Numbered from the stretch's first letter, positions 36,862 to 46,545 are shown. The stretch: 64,000 nucleotides of DNA from Bacillus ndiopicus (GCF_000612805.1 NZ_HG964406.1:186001-250000), one strand, 5' to 3'. Program-made: numbers and translations. Notes: generated by a model from the letters alone, not told the origin.

Positions 36862-37366
36862 CCTTTAACACCTCCCATTCCGTCTCGTGTAAGTTCTTTT
36901 TCAATTGCTCTCGCCCTTTGACAAGACGCGATTTTACTGTGCTTTCTGCTAATTGTAATAGCTCCGCAGTTTCTCTCACTGTAAAGCCCTCTAAATAATA
37001 ATGCGCAATTACTTCACGCTGCTTGATAGGCAAGCCTAAAATCGCCTCGCTAATCATTTGCTCCTCATCCCGTACAACTAACTTATCAATCGGCGTTACA
37101 TTCTTTTTGGAGAACCATTTTTCTTGAAGCAACAGCTTTTGATAATGCCAGCTCTTTAAATAATCCTTCGCTCGATTGACTGTCATTTTTATTAAATAAC
37201 GCTGTGCCGCCTCCCCTTCTAGCGCTACTCCCTTGTGAAAATATTTAATAAAAACATCTTGAACAATATCCTCTGCTGTATGTAAATTTTTTGTATAATA
37301 ATAAGCAAGTCGAAATAATAGCGCACTATGCTCCTTCATTAAGGTATCGATTTTCTCCTCATTCAT
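36848..37366 (-). CDS. ECF RNA polymerase sigma factor
   Basis: This 172-residue sigma factor has region 2 as LLFRLAYYYTKNLHTAEDIV plus QDVFIKYFHKG. Region 4 is LPIKQREVIAHYYLEGFTVR with the recognition helix AELLQLAESTVKSRLVKGRE. It closely resembles the sigma factor at 13389 in layout. The first gene of a two-gene unit with the membrane protein, it is divergent from the response regulator at 37453. The start is ATG. Confidence 0.9.
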   Translation of the reverse strand: MNEEKIDTLMKEHSALLFRLAYYYTKNLHTAEDIVQDVFIKYFHKGVALEGEAAQRYLIKMTVNRAKDYLKSWHYQKLLLQEKWFSKKNVTPIDKLVVRDEEQMISEAILGLPIKQREVIAHYYLEGFTVRETAELLQLAESTVKSRLVKGREQLKKNLHETEWEVLKDGEF

Positions 37367-37452
37367 CTCTTCACTCCTCTCTATTTAGATAACGATGCAA
37401 ATGAGCAGTTGGTCGAAAATATCAAAATAATATTTTTATTCGAGGTGAAACT

Positions 37453-38130
37453 ATGACAAAAATTGCAATCGTTGAAGATGATATAATGCTAAAAAAGTAT
37501 ATAAAGGAATATTTAGAAGCAGACCATTACACCGTTTACCTAATTGATGAGCTTGGTGATGTGCTGACACAAATTGAAGAACTTCAGCCTGACTTAATTT
37601 TATTGGACATTAACTTGCCGCAATATGATGGCTTTTTCTATACAAAAATCCTACGTAAGCGTATGGCAACACCTTTGATTATTTTATCGGCAAGAAGCGA
37701 TGAATCTGAGCAAATTCGTGGTATTACGCAAGGGGCGGATGATTATATAACGAAGCCCTTTAGCATGGGGATTTTGCTTGCTAAAATTGAGGCGGTACTA
37801 CGCAGAGCAACACCTCAAACGGCACAATTTACAATTGATAACCTCATTTTAAACTGTGACAAAATGGTGCTCTCCTACAATGCAAAAGAGGTAGAGCTAA
37901 GTAAAAATGAATTTAAATTAATGAAAGTATTTATGCAAAAGCCTAACACCGTTATAACGAGAGAGGATTTACTATCAGAGCTTTGGGATGATGGGCATTT
38001 TGTTGATGATAATACACTTTCAGTTAATATGACTCGCTTAAAGCAGCGGTTAAAGGACTTACATATTATTGATGCATTTGTAACGAAAAGAGGGATAGGC
38101 TATGTTTTTACACCGCCTATGGCAGGATAG
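37453..38130 (+). CDS. OmpR-family response regulator (BceR-like)
   Basis: This 225-residue protein has a receiver domain (IVEDDIMLKKY, phospho-acceptor in DLILLDINLPQYDG, conserved Lys in DDYITKPF) and a winged-helix DNA-binding domain (ELSKNEFKLMKVFMQKPNTV, DNTLSVNMTRLKQRLK). The SD is GAGGTG. Its 3' end overlaps the kinase gene by 29 nt. With the ABC transporter downstream it forms a BceRS-BceAB-type antimicrobial peptide detoxification module. Confidence 0.92.
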   Translation: MTKIAIVEDDIMLKKYIKEYLEADHYTVYLIDELGDVLTQIEELQPDLILLDINLPQYDGFFYTKILRKRMATPLIILSARSDESEQIRGITQGADDYITKPFSMGILLAKIEAVLRRATPQTAQFTIDNLILNCDKMVLSYNAKEVELSKNEFKLMKVFMQKPNTVITREDLLSELWDDGHFVDDNTLSVNMTRLKQRLKDLHIIDAFVTKRGIGYVFTPPMAG

Positions 38131-39037
38131 TAAATGGTTTATTTTGCTTTATTTCGCGAATACAGCATTACTTACACTTTATTTTTATCTATATGGGACA
38201 TTTCATGAAGCTTGGTATCCCTTTGTTTTAAGTAGCTTTTTGTTAGTCATTGCGCTTGTTATACGGGCGATTAAACTCCTACAATTCGAACAGGACGTAG
38301 CAAGCGCTAAAGCAGGCATGATAGTAGAAAATCCTCAACTGGCGATTCAAGCTTTGCAGGAGGTTCACCATAAATATCGTAATGATTTGAATCAGCAAAG
38401 TTTACAAACCGAAGAGCAGCTCGCCATCCTTTCACAATGGATTCATAATTTAAAGGTTTCGGTAAATGTAATTCAGTTAGCTAGTGATAGTCAAAACCCA
38501 CAAGCGAAAGAGGATATTATTAGAGAAAATGGGCAAATGGCACATAATTTAGAGCAATGCTTACAAATGCTGCGCCTTGCTGACTTTGCACAGGATTATG
38601 TCGCAAAGCAAACAAGCCTACAAACGGTGCTTGATGCTGTGCTAAAGGAAAATAAAACGCTCTTTATTTATGAAGGAGTTTTCCCAAAAGTTTCTCTAAC
38701 AGAGGAAGTCATTTATACAGATGAAAAGTGGTGTAAATTTTTGATTACACAGCTTCTGACGAATGCGGTCAAATATAGTGAAAAGGGACAGACTATTACG
38801 ATTTACAATGAGGGCAAACGCCTTTATATCAAGGATAAAGGAATCGGTATTTCGAAAGAGGATTTACCACGCATCTTTGAACCCTTTTTTACAGGACACA
38901 ACGGGCGACGTCATCATAACTCCTCTGGTATCGGATTATTTTTGGCAAAGCAGATTGCTGATAAATTGCATCATCAGCTCCACATTACATCAGAAAATGG
39001 CACGATTGCTATGTTATCTTTCGAAATTGAAAGATAA
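38102..39037 (+). CDS. Intramembrane-sensing histidine kinase (BceS-like)
   Basis: This 311-residue kinase has two membrane helices (about 13-33 and 38-58) separated by only a few residues, the mark of intramembrane-sensing kinases. The H-box reads SQWIHNLKVSVNVIQLA, the N-box LLTNAVKYS, and the G boxes DKGIGISKEDLPRIFEPFFT and NSSGIGLFLAKQIA. In this class the kinase senses the flux of its partner ABC transporter, encoded next. The start overlaps the regulator gene. Confidence 0.92.
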   Translation: MFLHRLWQDSKWFILLYFANTALLTLYFYLYGTFHEAWYPFVLSSFLLVIALVIRAIKLLQFEQDVASAKAGMIVENPQLAIQALQEVHHKYRNDLNQQSLQTEEQLAILSQWIHNLKVSVNVIQLASDSQNPQAKEDIIRENGQMAHNLEQCLQMLRLADFAQDYVAKQTSLQTVLDAVLKENKTLFIYEGVFPKVSLTEEVIYTDEKWCKFLITQLLTNAVKYSEKGQTITIYNEGKRLYIKDKGIGISKEDLPRIFEPFFTGHNGRRHHNSSGIGLFLAKQIADKLHHQLHITSENGTIAMLSFEIER

Positions 39038-39104
39038 GGTCACGAAATTCAATAGGTGTAAGTGAGACTTTGCGATAAGCTAAATGCGAAAGGAGTTAAT
39101 AATT

Positions 39105-39857
39105 ATGATTTCAGTCAAACAACTAACTAAGCATTACCAAGCCTTTCGTGGCGCAGCAATCGTCAAAGCGGTGGATGGTATTTCATTAACTATCGAAGCA
39201 GGAGAATTTATTGGCATTATGGGACCTTCAGGCTCGGGAAAAACGACCCTTTTAAATATGCTTGCAGGAATTGAGCCTGTTACAGCAGGAGAAATTACGA
39301 TTGCGAACACCGACATTACAAAGCTATCAAAAGATCGAATGGCCCAATTCCGCAGAGGACATGTCGGCTATATTTTTCAGGATTTTAATTTACTAGACAG
39401 CATCTCCGTCAAAGAAAATATTGGGCTACCACTTATTTTAGATCGAAGAAACCCTAAAATAGTCGAGCAAAAAACACAGGAACTAATGGAATACTTAAAT
39501 ATTGCAGAAATAGCCGGAAATGCACCTGCGCAAATTTCGGGTGGCCAAAAGCAGCGCGTGGCAGCGGCACGAGCCTTGATTACAGAGCCTGCTGTTATTT
39601 TTGCAGACGAGCCAACAGGAAACTTAGACTCCAAGTCAGCAAATGATTTAATGTTGATGCTTCAGCGCTTAAATGATGAACGACAAAATACAATTGTTAT
39701 GGTAACACATGACGCCTTTACTGCTTCATTCTGTAAAAAAATCATTTTTATTAAAGATGGCAAGGTGGAAATGACCATTGTATCAAACGGCGACCGCCTG
39801 CAATTTTTTGATCGAATTTTAGAGGCTCAAAGTGCTATTGGTGGTGCGGTACGATGA
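39105..39857 (+). CDS. ABC transporter ATP-binding protein (BceA-like)
   Basis: This protein of about 250 residues has Walker [11 protein letters not shown]-loop [20 protein letters not shown], signature [15 protein letters not shown], Walker [17 protein letters not shown] and an H-loop in MVTHD. It matches the LolD/BceA group. The ATG at 39105 has SD AAAGGAG, while the upstream ATG at 39084 has none. It overlaps the permease start by 4 nt. It probably powers removal of peptide antibiotics such as bacitracin from lipid targets. Confidence 0.93.
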   Translation: MISVKQLTKHYQAFRGAAIVKAVDGISLTIEAGEFIGIMGPSGSGKTTLLNMLAGIEPVTAGEITIANTDITKLSKDRMAQFRRGHVGYIFQDFNLLDSISVKENIGLPLILDRRNPKIVEQKTQELMEYLNIAEIAGNAPAQISGGQKQRVAAARALITEPAVIFADEPTGNLDSKSANDLMLMLQRLNDERQNTIVMVTHDAFTASFCKKIIFIKDGKVEMTIVSNGDRLQFFDRILEAQSAIGGAVR

Positions 39858-41665
39858 ACTTTCAAAGCATAATGAAGAAAAACATGCTATTTCATGCACG
39901 CAAATATGTCTCAATTTACTTTGTCTACGCGCTAATTGTTATGCTGCTCTTTTTATTTGCTAGCTTACTGTATAACCAAGCAGTCATTACAGCACTAGAA
40001 CCAACGCCTTTTTATCAAAACTTACAGCTTGCGCTCGTTATGATTGCCGCATTTTCAGCAATTTTTATTACCTATGCCACGATATCCTTTCTTAAATATC
40101 GAGGTCAGGAATTTGGCACCTATATTACATTAGGTATGACATCAAAACAGCTCCTGCGCCTACTTAGCTTTGAGCAAGCCATTATTACAGGCATCTCATT
40201 AATAACAGGCCTATTATCAGGCATTGTACTTGGCAAGCTATTTTATTTAGGCTTCCAGCAATTTGTGCGTATTCCCAAATTAACATTTCAATTGAATGTA
40301 CAATCTTTTGGCATCACAATCGCTATATTTTTAACTATTATCATCGTAACCTTTTTCCTTAGCGCCATTTATATAAAGCGTGTATCACTCGTCCAATTAA
40401 TTCGCGCTAAAATGCTAAAGGACACAACAAAGGGCAGCTATTTATTAGGGCTGACGAGCATCATTTTATTTATCGCAAGCTTATGGGCAATTCCATATGC
40501 AATGGAAAATAGACAAGAAATATTACTAAAGATAGCTATCGCCTTCACTTTAATCACGCCATATTTCATTATCGGTGCGGGTATTTTAGTTGTAAAACGG
40601 TTATTGGAGAAATTCCCTTCTGTTTACCAACGCCATGTCCTGACACTTTCTAATGTCACACATCGCCTACGCGCCTTCCAAACAACGCTATATCTTGTCA
40701 TGATTATGCTAGGAGGCTCCATTGTCTTTATAGGTCTTGCCTATACACTGTACGCAACAACAGAAGAAATAAACGATTTAAGCAATCCATACTCCTATAT
40801 GTACATCACATCAGACGAATGGCAGGGACTCGATGAACAAAGTGAAACCTTTGACTTTGTAATGCAATCACTTACACGACAATTCAACGGTGAATGGCGC
40901 AGCCCTGAACAAATCGCTGTTGTCTCAAAAGAACAATACGAAAAATATATGCAAGAAAGCATATCAACACCCGCACTTATTACAAACGAGGCAAATCGCG
41001 AGCCATTTATCACACCAATAATGTGGGGCGACAAAGAATTAAAAGATGTCCAGTATATCTCACGGTCTGTCACAAACCTAACGCTCTTTGGCTTTAACTT
41101 AACACAAATTCTAGTAGTAGATGACCCAAGCCTCTACCAAGGTGAAGTATTCACTGCACACAAGCTAAAGCAAAATGTAAGCAAAGCCGAAGCACAAGCC
41201 TTTGAAGAAAACTTAAAAGAAAAAAATAAAGTCGACGAAATTCCATGGCAATACGCCCCTATTTCCAAGGAAATGGAACTCGAAACAGACTTCCAACGCA
41301 CAGGCTTAACCCTATTCATCTCAAGCTTCGTCGGCATCCTATTCGTCCTAGCAAGCGGCATCATTCTCTTTTACAAGGTGCTCACTGACCTACCTGCACA
41401 AAAAGAGTACATGCAATCTTTGGAACGCATTGGTCTACGTACAAAAGAGAAAAAGAAGCTAATCCGAAATGAATTGAGGATTTTATTCTTTACTCCGTTC
41501 TTTTTAAGTGTTGCTATTGGTTCTTATTATTTTTATTTGTTATTTTCTAGCTTTCCCAATATATGGGATTATATGGAGAGGCTTGGAGTTGTGTTGGTTG
41601 TGTTTTTTGTAGTTCAGTTTGGGTTTTATTGTTGGAGTCGGGGGAGGTGTGAGGGGGAGGTTTAG
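39854..41665 (+). CDS. FtsX-like ABC permease (BceB-like)
   Basis: This 603-residue permease has the BceB arrangement. There are about four membrane segments in the first third and a pair near the middle. A large extracellular domain (about 300-490, the likely peptide-lipid recognition part) and further segments at the C-terminus follow. The stretch FGTYITLGMTSKQLLRLLSF is typical of this FtsX-like group. It is the last gene of the four-gene module. Substrate specificity cannot be read from sequence. Confidence 0.9.
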   Translation: MNFQSIMKKNMLFHARKYVSIYFVYALIVMLLFLFASLLYNQAVITALEPTPFYQNLQLALVMIAAFSAIFITYATISFLKYRGQEFGTYITLGMTSKQLLRLLSFEQAIITGISLITGLLSGIVLGKLFYLGFQQFVRIPKLTFQLNVQSFGITIAIFLTIIIVTFFLSAIYIKRVSLVQLIRAKMLKDTTKGSYLLGLTSIILFIASLWAIPYAMENRQEILLKIAIAFTLITPYFIIGAGILVVKRLLEKFPSVYQRHVLTLSNVTHRLRAFQTTLYLVMIMLGGSIVFIGLAYTLYATTEEINDLSNPYSYMYITSDEWQGLDEQSETFDFVMQSLTRQFNGEWRSPEQIAVVSKEQYEKYMQESISTPALITNEANREPFITPIMWGDKELKDVQYISRSVTNLTLFGFNLTQILVVDDPSLYQGEVFTAHKLKQNVSKAEAQAFEENLKEKNKVDEIPWQYAPISKEMELETDFQRTGLTLFISSFVGILFVLASGIILFYKVLTDLPAQKEYMQSLERIGLRTKEKKKLIRNELRILFFTPFFLSVAIGSYYFYLLFSSFPNIWDYMERLGVVLVVFFVVQFGFYCWSRGRCEGEV

Positions 41666-41981
41666 GTAGTTAGGAAGTCGGTTCGATGCTCACTGAGTAT
41701 TATATAATGCAATTCATTTTTCGTAATGTAACCTACTATAGCTAAATATCGAAACTAGTAGATCTGCGTTGATTTGTCCTTACCTTTCTTTTTTCGCAAA
41801 GAAGATGTGATACTTACAATTTCATGTTGTGTATTAAACTTTTACTATCCATTTTGATCCCCTTTCGTACGAAGTAGGTTGACTGAACCTAAATTCCATG
41901 TACGGCTGGGGTTTTTTCTTATTCATAGCTAGAAGCTCTTTTGAATCCCTTACATAATAAGGTATTTTCAAAAAATACAAT
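41666..41981. other. Intergenic stretch without recognised gene
   Basis: This stretch holds no convincing coding sequence. A 63-codon minus-strand frame covers part of it but runs through the terminator at 41982-42012 and lacks an SD. It marks the change from the Bce module to the mobile region on its right. Confidence 0.5.
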
Positions 41982-42012
41982 AAAAGATCCCTCCTAAAAA
42001 ATTGGAAGGATC
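41982..42012 (-). terminator. Terminator after the small coiled ORF
   Basis: On the minus strand GATCCTTCC pairs with GGAGGGATC (one wobble), followed by TTTTATT. Confidence 0.75.
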
Positions 42013-42031
42013 GATTTAATTTCATATTAAA

Positions 42032-42235
42032 TTATAGATAAGTTTCTATTGACGCTGCTTTTCTCAATTCAAGAATAAAGTTTTTATATTGCTCTTCTCG
42101 CTTTTCATATTCAAGGATAACACGAATGTATTCCTTTTGCATTTCTCCTTTTTCAGGTGAAATTTGGTATTCACGTTCAATCTCTTCCTTGGATACACTG
42201 TTGTCTCCTAACTGATTATCAATAAACCGTTGCAT
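42032..42235 (-). CDS. Small charged helical protein, about 67 residues
   Basis: This short ORF is rich in Glu, Lys and Arg (SKEEIEREYQISPEKGEMQK). It looks wholly helical, with no recognised family. The ATG at 42235 has AGGA 7 nt upstream, and a good terminator follows 20 nt after the stop. Both support a real gene. It lies just downstream of the cfr-like gene in the same direction and may be co-transcribed with it. Confidence 0.45.
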   Translation of the reverse strand: MQRFIDNQLGDNSVSKEEIEREYQISPEKGEMQKEYIRVILEYEKREEQYKNFILELRKAASIETYL

Positions 42236-42322
42236 ACGCAATTCCTGTAATACTATATCAATAGATTGTTAATAAAAGTCTCTTATGGTACTTCCCACGT
42301 TCTAAACATTTTATTCTCACCT

Positions 42323-43375
42323 TTATTTAGTGTTTTTTTGATAGTTTCCATACAACTGCCCGCAAGCAGCATCTATATCAATTCCAAATTGACTTCTAAT
42401 GGTAACGTTAATTCCTGCTGACTTTAATTCTTTATAGAAGTTTACAACTTGATTCTCATTTACGTCTTCAAACCTCATTGGTGAACTAACAGTTGGGTTA
42501 TACCTGATAATGTTCACGTGAAATAAATTACCTTTTTTATATCTACCTCTTAAAAGGTTTACTACTTCTTTTGCATGTTTAATAGAATCATTCACTCCTG
42601 GCAATATAATATAAGCAATGTAAACTTTTCTTGAGGTCATTCGTATATGCTCATCCAATGTATCCATTACATCCGATAGTGGGTAGCGTTCATTAATCGG
42701 CATTAGCTTGCTTCGCTGCTCATTAAAAGGAGAATGTAATGAAAATGTTAGATTGACCTGTGGATAGTTTTGGGTCATTTTTTTAATGCCTGGAATAATG
42801 CCAATTGTTGAAATTGATAATCTACGAGGACTCAAGGCAAACAACTCAGGATTTGTCAGTACTTTTAAAGCATCAAAAACTTGGACATTAGCTAATGCTT
42901 CTCCCATTCCCATAAATGAAATACTATCAATTGAATGTCCTTTTAAGTAAAAATACAAAATTTGGTCAGTAATTTCATCTGACGTTAAGTTGCGTTTTAA
43001 ACCTATATCTCCAGTTGCACAAAATTTACAACCAAAATTACAACCGCACTGCGAGGATATACAAAATGACTCCCAACCAGCTTTATATTTCATATTTACC
43101 GTTTCTATTTTTTCGTCTCCTGCAATTCCAAATAAGACTTTTGAAACTTGCTCAGAATGTTGTTCCATTAAAGGAGTCACATCTAAAATAGACTCTCCAA
43201 ATTCTCTAACTAAATTCTCTCTCAACGATTTAGGAAGTACATTCATTTCATTGAACTTATCTATTTTTTCTTTAAAAATGGCATTCAATATTTGCTTCAT
43301 TCTAAAATTAGGGTAATTATGTTCCATTAAAAAATCGTTTATTCTTATATACTTATTGTTTTGTTTTAATTGCAT
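42323..43375 (-). CDS. cfr: Cfr-like 23S rRNA (adenine-2503-C8) methyltransferase
   Basis: This 350-residue radical-SAM enzyme has almost exactly the length of Cfr (349). Long stretches read like Cfr: NMKYKAGWESFCISSQCGCN, with the [4Fe-4S] triad CNFGCKFC. SISFMGMGEALAN, FALSPRRLSISTIGIIPG, SRKVYIAYIILPGVNDS and the C-terminal FGIDIDAACGQLYGNY (methyl-carrier Cys) also match. Cfr methylates C8 of A2503. It protects ribosomes against phenicols, lincosamides, oxazolidinones, pleuromutilins and streptogramin A. RlmN (C2 methylation) is less likely from these motifs. The ATG at 43375 has SD GGAAGG, and the ATG at 43384 does not fit. An attenuator-type leader precedes it. Whether it confers resistance is untested. 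Confidence 0.88.
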   Translation of the reverse strand: MQLKQNNKYIRINDFLMEHNYPNFRMKQILNAIFKEKIDKFNEMNVLPKSLRENLVREFGESILDVTPLMEQHSEQVSKVLFGIAGDEKIETVNMKYKAGWESFCISSQCGCNFGCKFCATGDIGLKRNLTSDEITDQILYFYLKGHSIDSISFMGMGEALANVQVFDALKVLTNPELFALSPRRLSISTIGIIPGIKKMTQNYPQVNLTFSLHSPFNEQRSKLMPINERYPLSDVMDTLDEHIRMTSRKVYIAYIILPGVNDSIKHAKEVVNLLRGRYKKGNLFHVNIIRYNPTVSSPMRFEDVNENQVVNFYKELKSAGINVTIRSQFGIDIDAACGQLYGNYQKNTK

Positions 43376-43455
43376 CTTTCTCATCCTTCCATATGACTCT
43401 CTAGTTTTATAGGAGTAAATAGAAGGGAGTTGTCTATCCCTTTAATTAAAAATAA

Positions 43456-43489
43456 GCACAAAAAAGGCACCAATAAAATTATCGGTGCC
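43456..43489 (-). terminator. Leader terminator upstream of the cfr-like gene
   Basis: On the minus strand GGCACCGAT pairs with ATTGGTGCC (one wobble) and is followed by TTTTTTG. It lies about 80 nt before the start of the methyltransferase, between it and the leader ORF. Confidence 0.85.
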
Positions 43490-43528
43490 AAACTCAATAT
43501 AAAAAATATGCTCAAATAAATAGGGACA

Positions 43529-43690
43529 CTAAGTCATTATTTTGTATTTTACTTGGCATAGAGGCGAAGCTCCGATAACTGTTTTTATATGGTTGTATAG
43601 CTTAAAAAAGGACAGACTACTCCCTTTGTCCGCTAAACCATTTCCAAGTTTTACATTTTTACCAAAAAGAATTCTAAAAACAGTTAACAT
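43529..43690 (-). CDS. 53-codon leader ORF of the cfr-like gene
   Basis: This ORF (MLTVFRILFGKNVK...) has a very strong SD (AGGGAGGTG, 6 nt before ATG). Codons 2-6 (TAACTGTTTTTA, 43675-43686) form a perfect 12-bp inverted repeat with 43576-43587 near its end. The frame ends 40 nt before the leader terminator. This is the layout of translation-controlled attenuators of ribosome-targeting resistance genes. The peptide itself may be regulatory only. Confidence 0.6.
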   Translation of the reverse strand: MLTVFRILFGKNVKLGNGLADKGSSLSFFKLYNHIKTVIGASPLCQVKYKIMT

Positions 43691-43726
43691 TGCTTGCACC
43701 TCCCTTCGTCCAATTTATTATCGAGT

Positions 43727-43755
43727 AATTTAACATAAAATTTAGTATATGTAAA
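43727..43755 (-). promoter_or_regulatory. Promoter of the cfr-like leader
   Basis: On the minus strand TTTACA is followed by a 17-bp spacer and TAAATT, placing the start about 30 nt before the leader ORF. Confidence 0.6.
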
Positions 43756-43805
43756 GTGCTTCTTATAAAAGTATATGTAAGGAAATATTCTATTTTTGAT
43801 ATGAT

Positions 43806-43836
43806 AAAGTCCCTAAATGGTTCTTTTAGGGACTTT
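43806..43836. terminator. Bidirectional terminator upstream of the cfr-like unit
   Basis: AAAGTCCCTAAA and TTTAGGGACTTT form a perfect 12-bp stem, followed by ATTAATAT on the plus strand. It isolates the cfr-like unit from the IS3 remnant. Confidence 0.75.
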
Positions 43837-43865
43837 ATTAATATAATTATGGTTTTACCCTCATC

Positions 43866-44699
43866 TGAATTGAACCCTATTTTGTAGACCGTTTAATAAA
43901 AAGCGATGTAGTTGTTCTTACGCTACGATTAGATGACCCTGGTATCTTGCTGGAGTCATCTTTTTTAATGTCCATTTTTTTCTTGTGTTGTTGTAATGGT
44001 CCATATATTCCATCATGAGCGCCATGCAACTCAGCTAAACTTTCTGCTTCCTTGTAATCTACTTGATCTTTAAAATGACCAAAGAACGATTACACTGGCG
44101 CATTATCGAGGCAGTTTCCTCAACGTGACATTGACCCATTTCTTTCACAAACTGCTGAAACTCTGGCTGTATATAATGAACGCCTTGATAGGAGTGAATC
44201 ATGGCTTCCGGATGAAGATTGTCGTCTAAATGAGGGTTCAACTTTGCAAGTATCTTATAAACAAGCGACATTTTAAGCATTTACGACAACCCATACGCAA
44301 CGATTTCTCGAGTTGCGACATCTTTTACGCAGGATAAATAAGCAATTTGGCCACCTTGATAGTAAAGATGCGTAATATCTGTTAAGAATATTTTTCCTAG
44401 CTCATCCTGTTTAAATTCACGTTTTAAATGATTCGGAATACCGTGATGCGTTTCCGTTGCTTTCTTTAACTGACGATAGGGATTCTTTTGGCGTATAAAT
44501 TGAATTTATGCATGAGGCGAAAAATCTCTTTATGGTTCATCGGCGTATCCAGCACATCTACAAGTGCCATATAAAATCCATAATAGCTGATTTTTCTTTT
44601 CCTTGATCGTAAATGGCTTTTAATAATATATAATCTGATAGTCCGATTCTTTAAGTAATGCGTGTTTTTCCAAATTTTGAAGCCATTTAAAGTAACCAC
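43866..44699 (-). pseudogene. Degenerate IS3-family transposase (OrfB)
   Basis: Read on the minus strand, conserved OrfB pieces appear in broken frames. These are an N-terminal NHKEIFRLMHKFNL, then NPYRQLKKATETHHGIPNHL, a first catalytic Asp region FLTDITHLYYQGGQIAYLSC, HSYQGVHYIQPEFQ (the usual HSDQG has Asp changed to Tyr) and the terminal NNTRKKWTLKKMTPARYQG. Stops and frameshifts occur at about 44278, 44470 and 44060. The second catalytic Asp is lost, so it is dead. A TGAATTGAACCC sequence near 43868 may be the remains of an IS end. Confidence 0.8.
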
Positions 44700-44937
44700 T
44701 TGCTTAGAATCCCTACAAAATTTACATGTTCATTAATGATCTTTAGTTTTATTAAGTGCATATAAATAGATTCTAACTGCATTAGTCGATGATAATTGCC
44801 TTTTTATTTGTCTTTTTATTGATTGTATAATAAACAAAATCCCACGTTGGTAAAATAGCAAACCGTAGCCTCGAAAATAATTATCATCCAAAATATTCAC
44901 ATTTTTAGAACAACAGATTCATAGTTATTGCTCTTAC

Positions 44938-46545
44938 ATGGGGGAAGGAAATGAATTAGCACAATATAATGATTTGATTAATTTACCGGGTATTCTCCAA
45001 CGTTGTATCAATCTTGGAATGAACTTCGATGGGAATTATATAATCAGTAAATATTATGAACAATCATTTACTATTCGTCATTACATTTTCGGAGAATCAT
45101 TAGGTGATATATTCCCTGTAGAATACAGTCATTACATGAAAGATTCAAAAAAACTCTCCACTATTGCTATTGAAGAAATTGTATTAGATGAACTAATTTT
45201 TCTTTATGAATATAAGCGTTATGTAGATATCGACTTTTTAATTGATTCTATTTCTGATTCATTACAAGAATGGGGTATAAGGTATACAAAGAGACTGGAT
45301 AAGCAAATTTACGAATTATGTGGACGTTCTCACATGACTAGAAATATCCACTCTAACTCTTCTAGCTTACAACAAGATTACATTTATGATGAAAATGAAG
45401 ATCAAGACGAAATAGAATTAGAAAAAATCAAGCAAAATACCTCATCATGGCTATTTGGACCATCAGAAATTTCTTTAGAGGAGCAAGAAATTAATAGACT
45501 AATTTCAAATAGCAAATTAAATACAAAAATTAAAGAAGAATTAATTAGCGCTATAGATAATTCACAATATCTATATCTCTCTTTGTTAAATACAAAGGAA
45601 TCTGTTCTACAACTTCTTAAGGCACTCGAATATACAAATATTTACAAATTACCACAACAAGAGTGTCATGTAAGTATACTTTTCATAAGAGCAATATGTA
45701 AAGACGACAAAGATTTAATCACAAAATTAGTTGAGTTTTGTTCGCTATGTGTAAATTTATTTATGTACCAATCTGATGAACCTATTATTAGGAAAAAGGA
45801 GTTTTTATCAAGTGAAATATATAAGGAGTTTCTAACAGAGGATAAAGTATTTAAAGAGTTAATTTTTCAAAATCTAATTATTGAAGATAGGAAATGGATA
45901 CATTTATTACACATTCATGTATACTTGTTTTGTCATGCTTACTTAGCATCTATGGATATTTTAGATGATGAAATTAAAGGTTTGTGGGGAGATAATTTAC
46001 ATCAAATTCAATATAATAAATTCAAAAAAGATGATGCGAAGAGTACTTTCCCCTATTTTGAATATAGATCACATTATTTTAGAGATTTTAATTGGGAGGG
46101 TACTATGTATAGAATGCTTAATGAATTAACCCCTAGTACCCTTAATCAAGACTATACTGTACCCATGCTGAAAAAATTTCTAGATTCTTTAGGTAAAGGT
46201 AATTATGATGAAAAAATTTTAAACTATTTAAAGGTTATTCAAATGCAGATTGCATACTACAATCAAGATAAAATATATTATACCTCAACTTGTAGCAATG
46301 AATTATCTTTAATTGAACATCTTGACCTTGCTGAAACCCCTTATTTTGAGGAGGAGAACCTTTCTATAGAACTAGTAGAGAAGTTAAGCTTAAATGAAGC
46401 TGTTTGTAAAAGAGAGTATGAACATTGGGAAATCAATCTTTATAATCTAGAAAATTCGGATTTACTAAAGGAATTAGATTTTTATGATAGTATTTTAAAT
46501 TTTATTTTACAAGTAGAGTCAACTTATTTGTCATTAACTCGTTGA
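44938..46545 (+). CDS. Unrecognised 535-residue protein in the mobile region
   Basis: This large, mainly helical acidic protein has no membrane segment and no motif recognised. An acidic linker (ENEDQDEIELEKIK, about 150-165) separates an N-terminal part from a Leu/Asn-rich C-terminal part. The ATG lacks an SD, and the frame is open back to the stop at 44878, so the 5' end is uncertain and may be truncated. It is very AT-rich compared with the genes at 22-40 kb, a sign of transfer. It is flanked by an IS3 remnant and an inverted-repeat terminator. Possible accessory or defence protein; function unknown. Confidence 0.55.
   Translation: MGEGNELAQYNDLINLPGILQRCINLGMNFDGNYIISKYYEQSFTIRHYIFGESLGDIFPVEYSHYMKDSKKLSTIAIEEIVLDELIFLYEYKRYVDIDFLIDSISDSLQEWGIRYTKRLDKQIYELCGRSHMTRNIHSNSSSLQQDYIYDENEDQDEIELEKIKQNTSSWLFGPSEISLEEQEINRLISNSKLNTKIKEELISAIDNSQYLYLSLLNTKESVLQLLKALEYTNIYKLPQQECHVSILFIRAICKDDKDLITKLVEFCSLCVNLFMYQSDEPIIRKKEFLSSEIYKEFLTEDKVFKELIFQNLIIEDRKWIHLLHIHVYLFCHAYLASMDILDDEIKGLWGDNLHQIQYNKFKKDDAKSTFPYFEYRSHYFRDFNWEGTMYRMLNELTPSTLNQDYTVPMLKKFLDSLGKGNYDEKILNYLKVIQMQIAYYNQDKIYYTSTCSNELSLIEHLDLAETPYFEEENLSIELVEKLSLNEAVCKREYEHWEINLYNLENSDLLKELDFYDSILNFILQVESTYLSLTR

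Noticed and set aside
41834-42025. Minus-strand ORF of 63 codons
   Set aside because: It starts just beyond the stop of the small ORF, runs through a terminator and has no SD.
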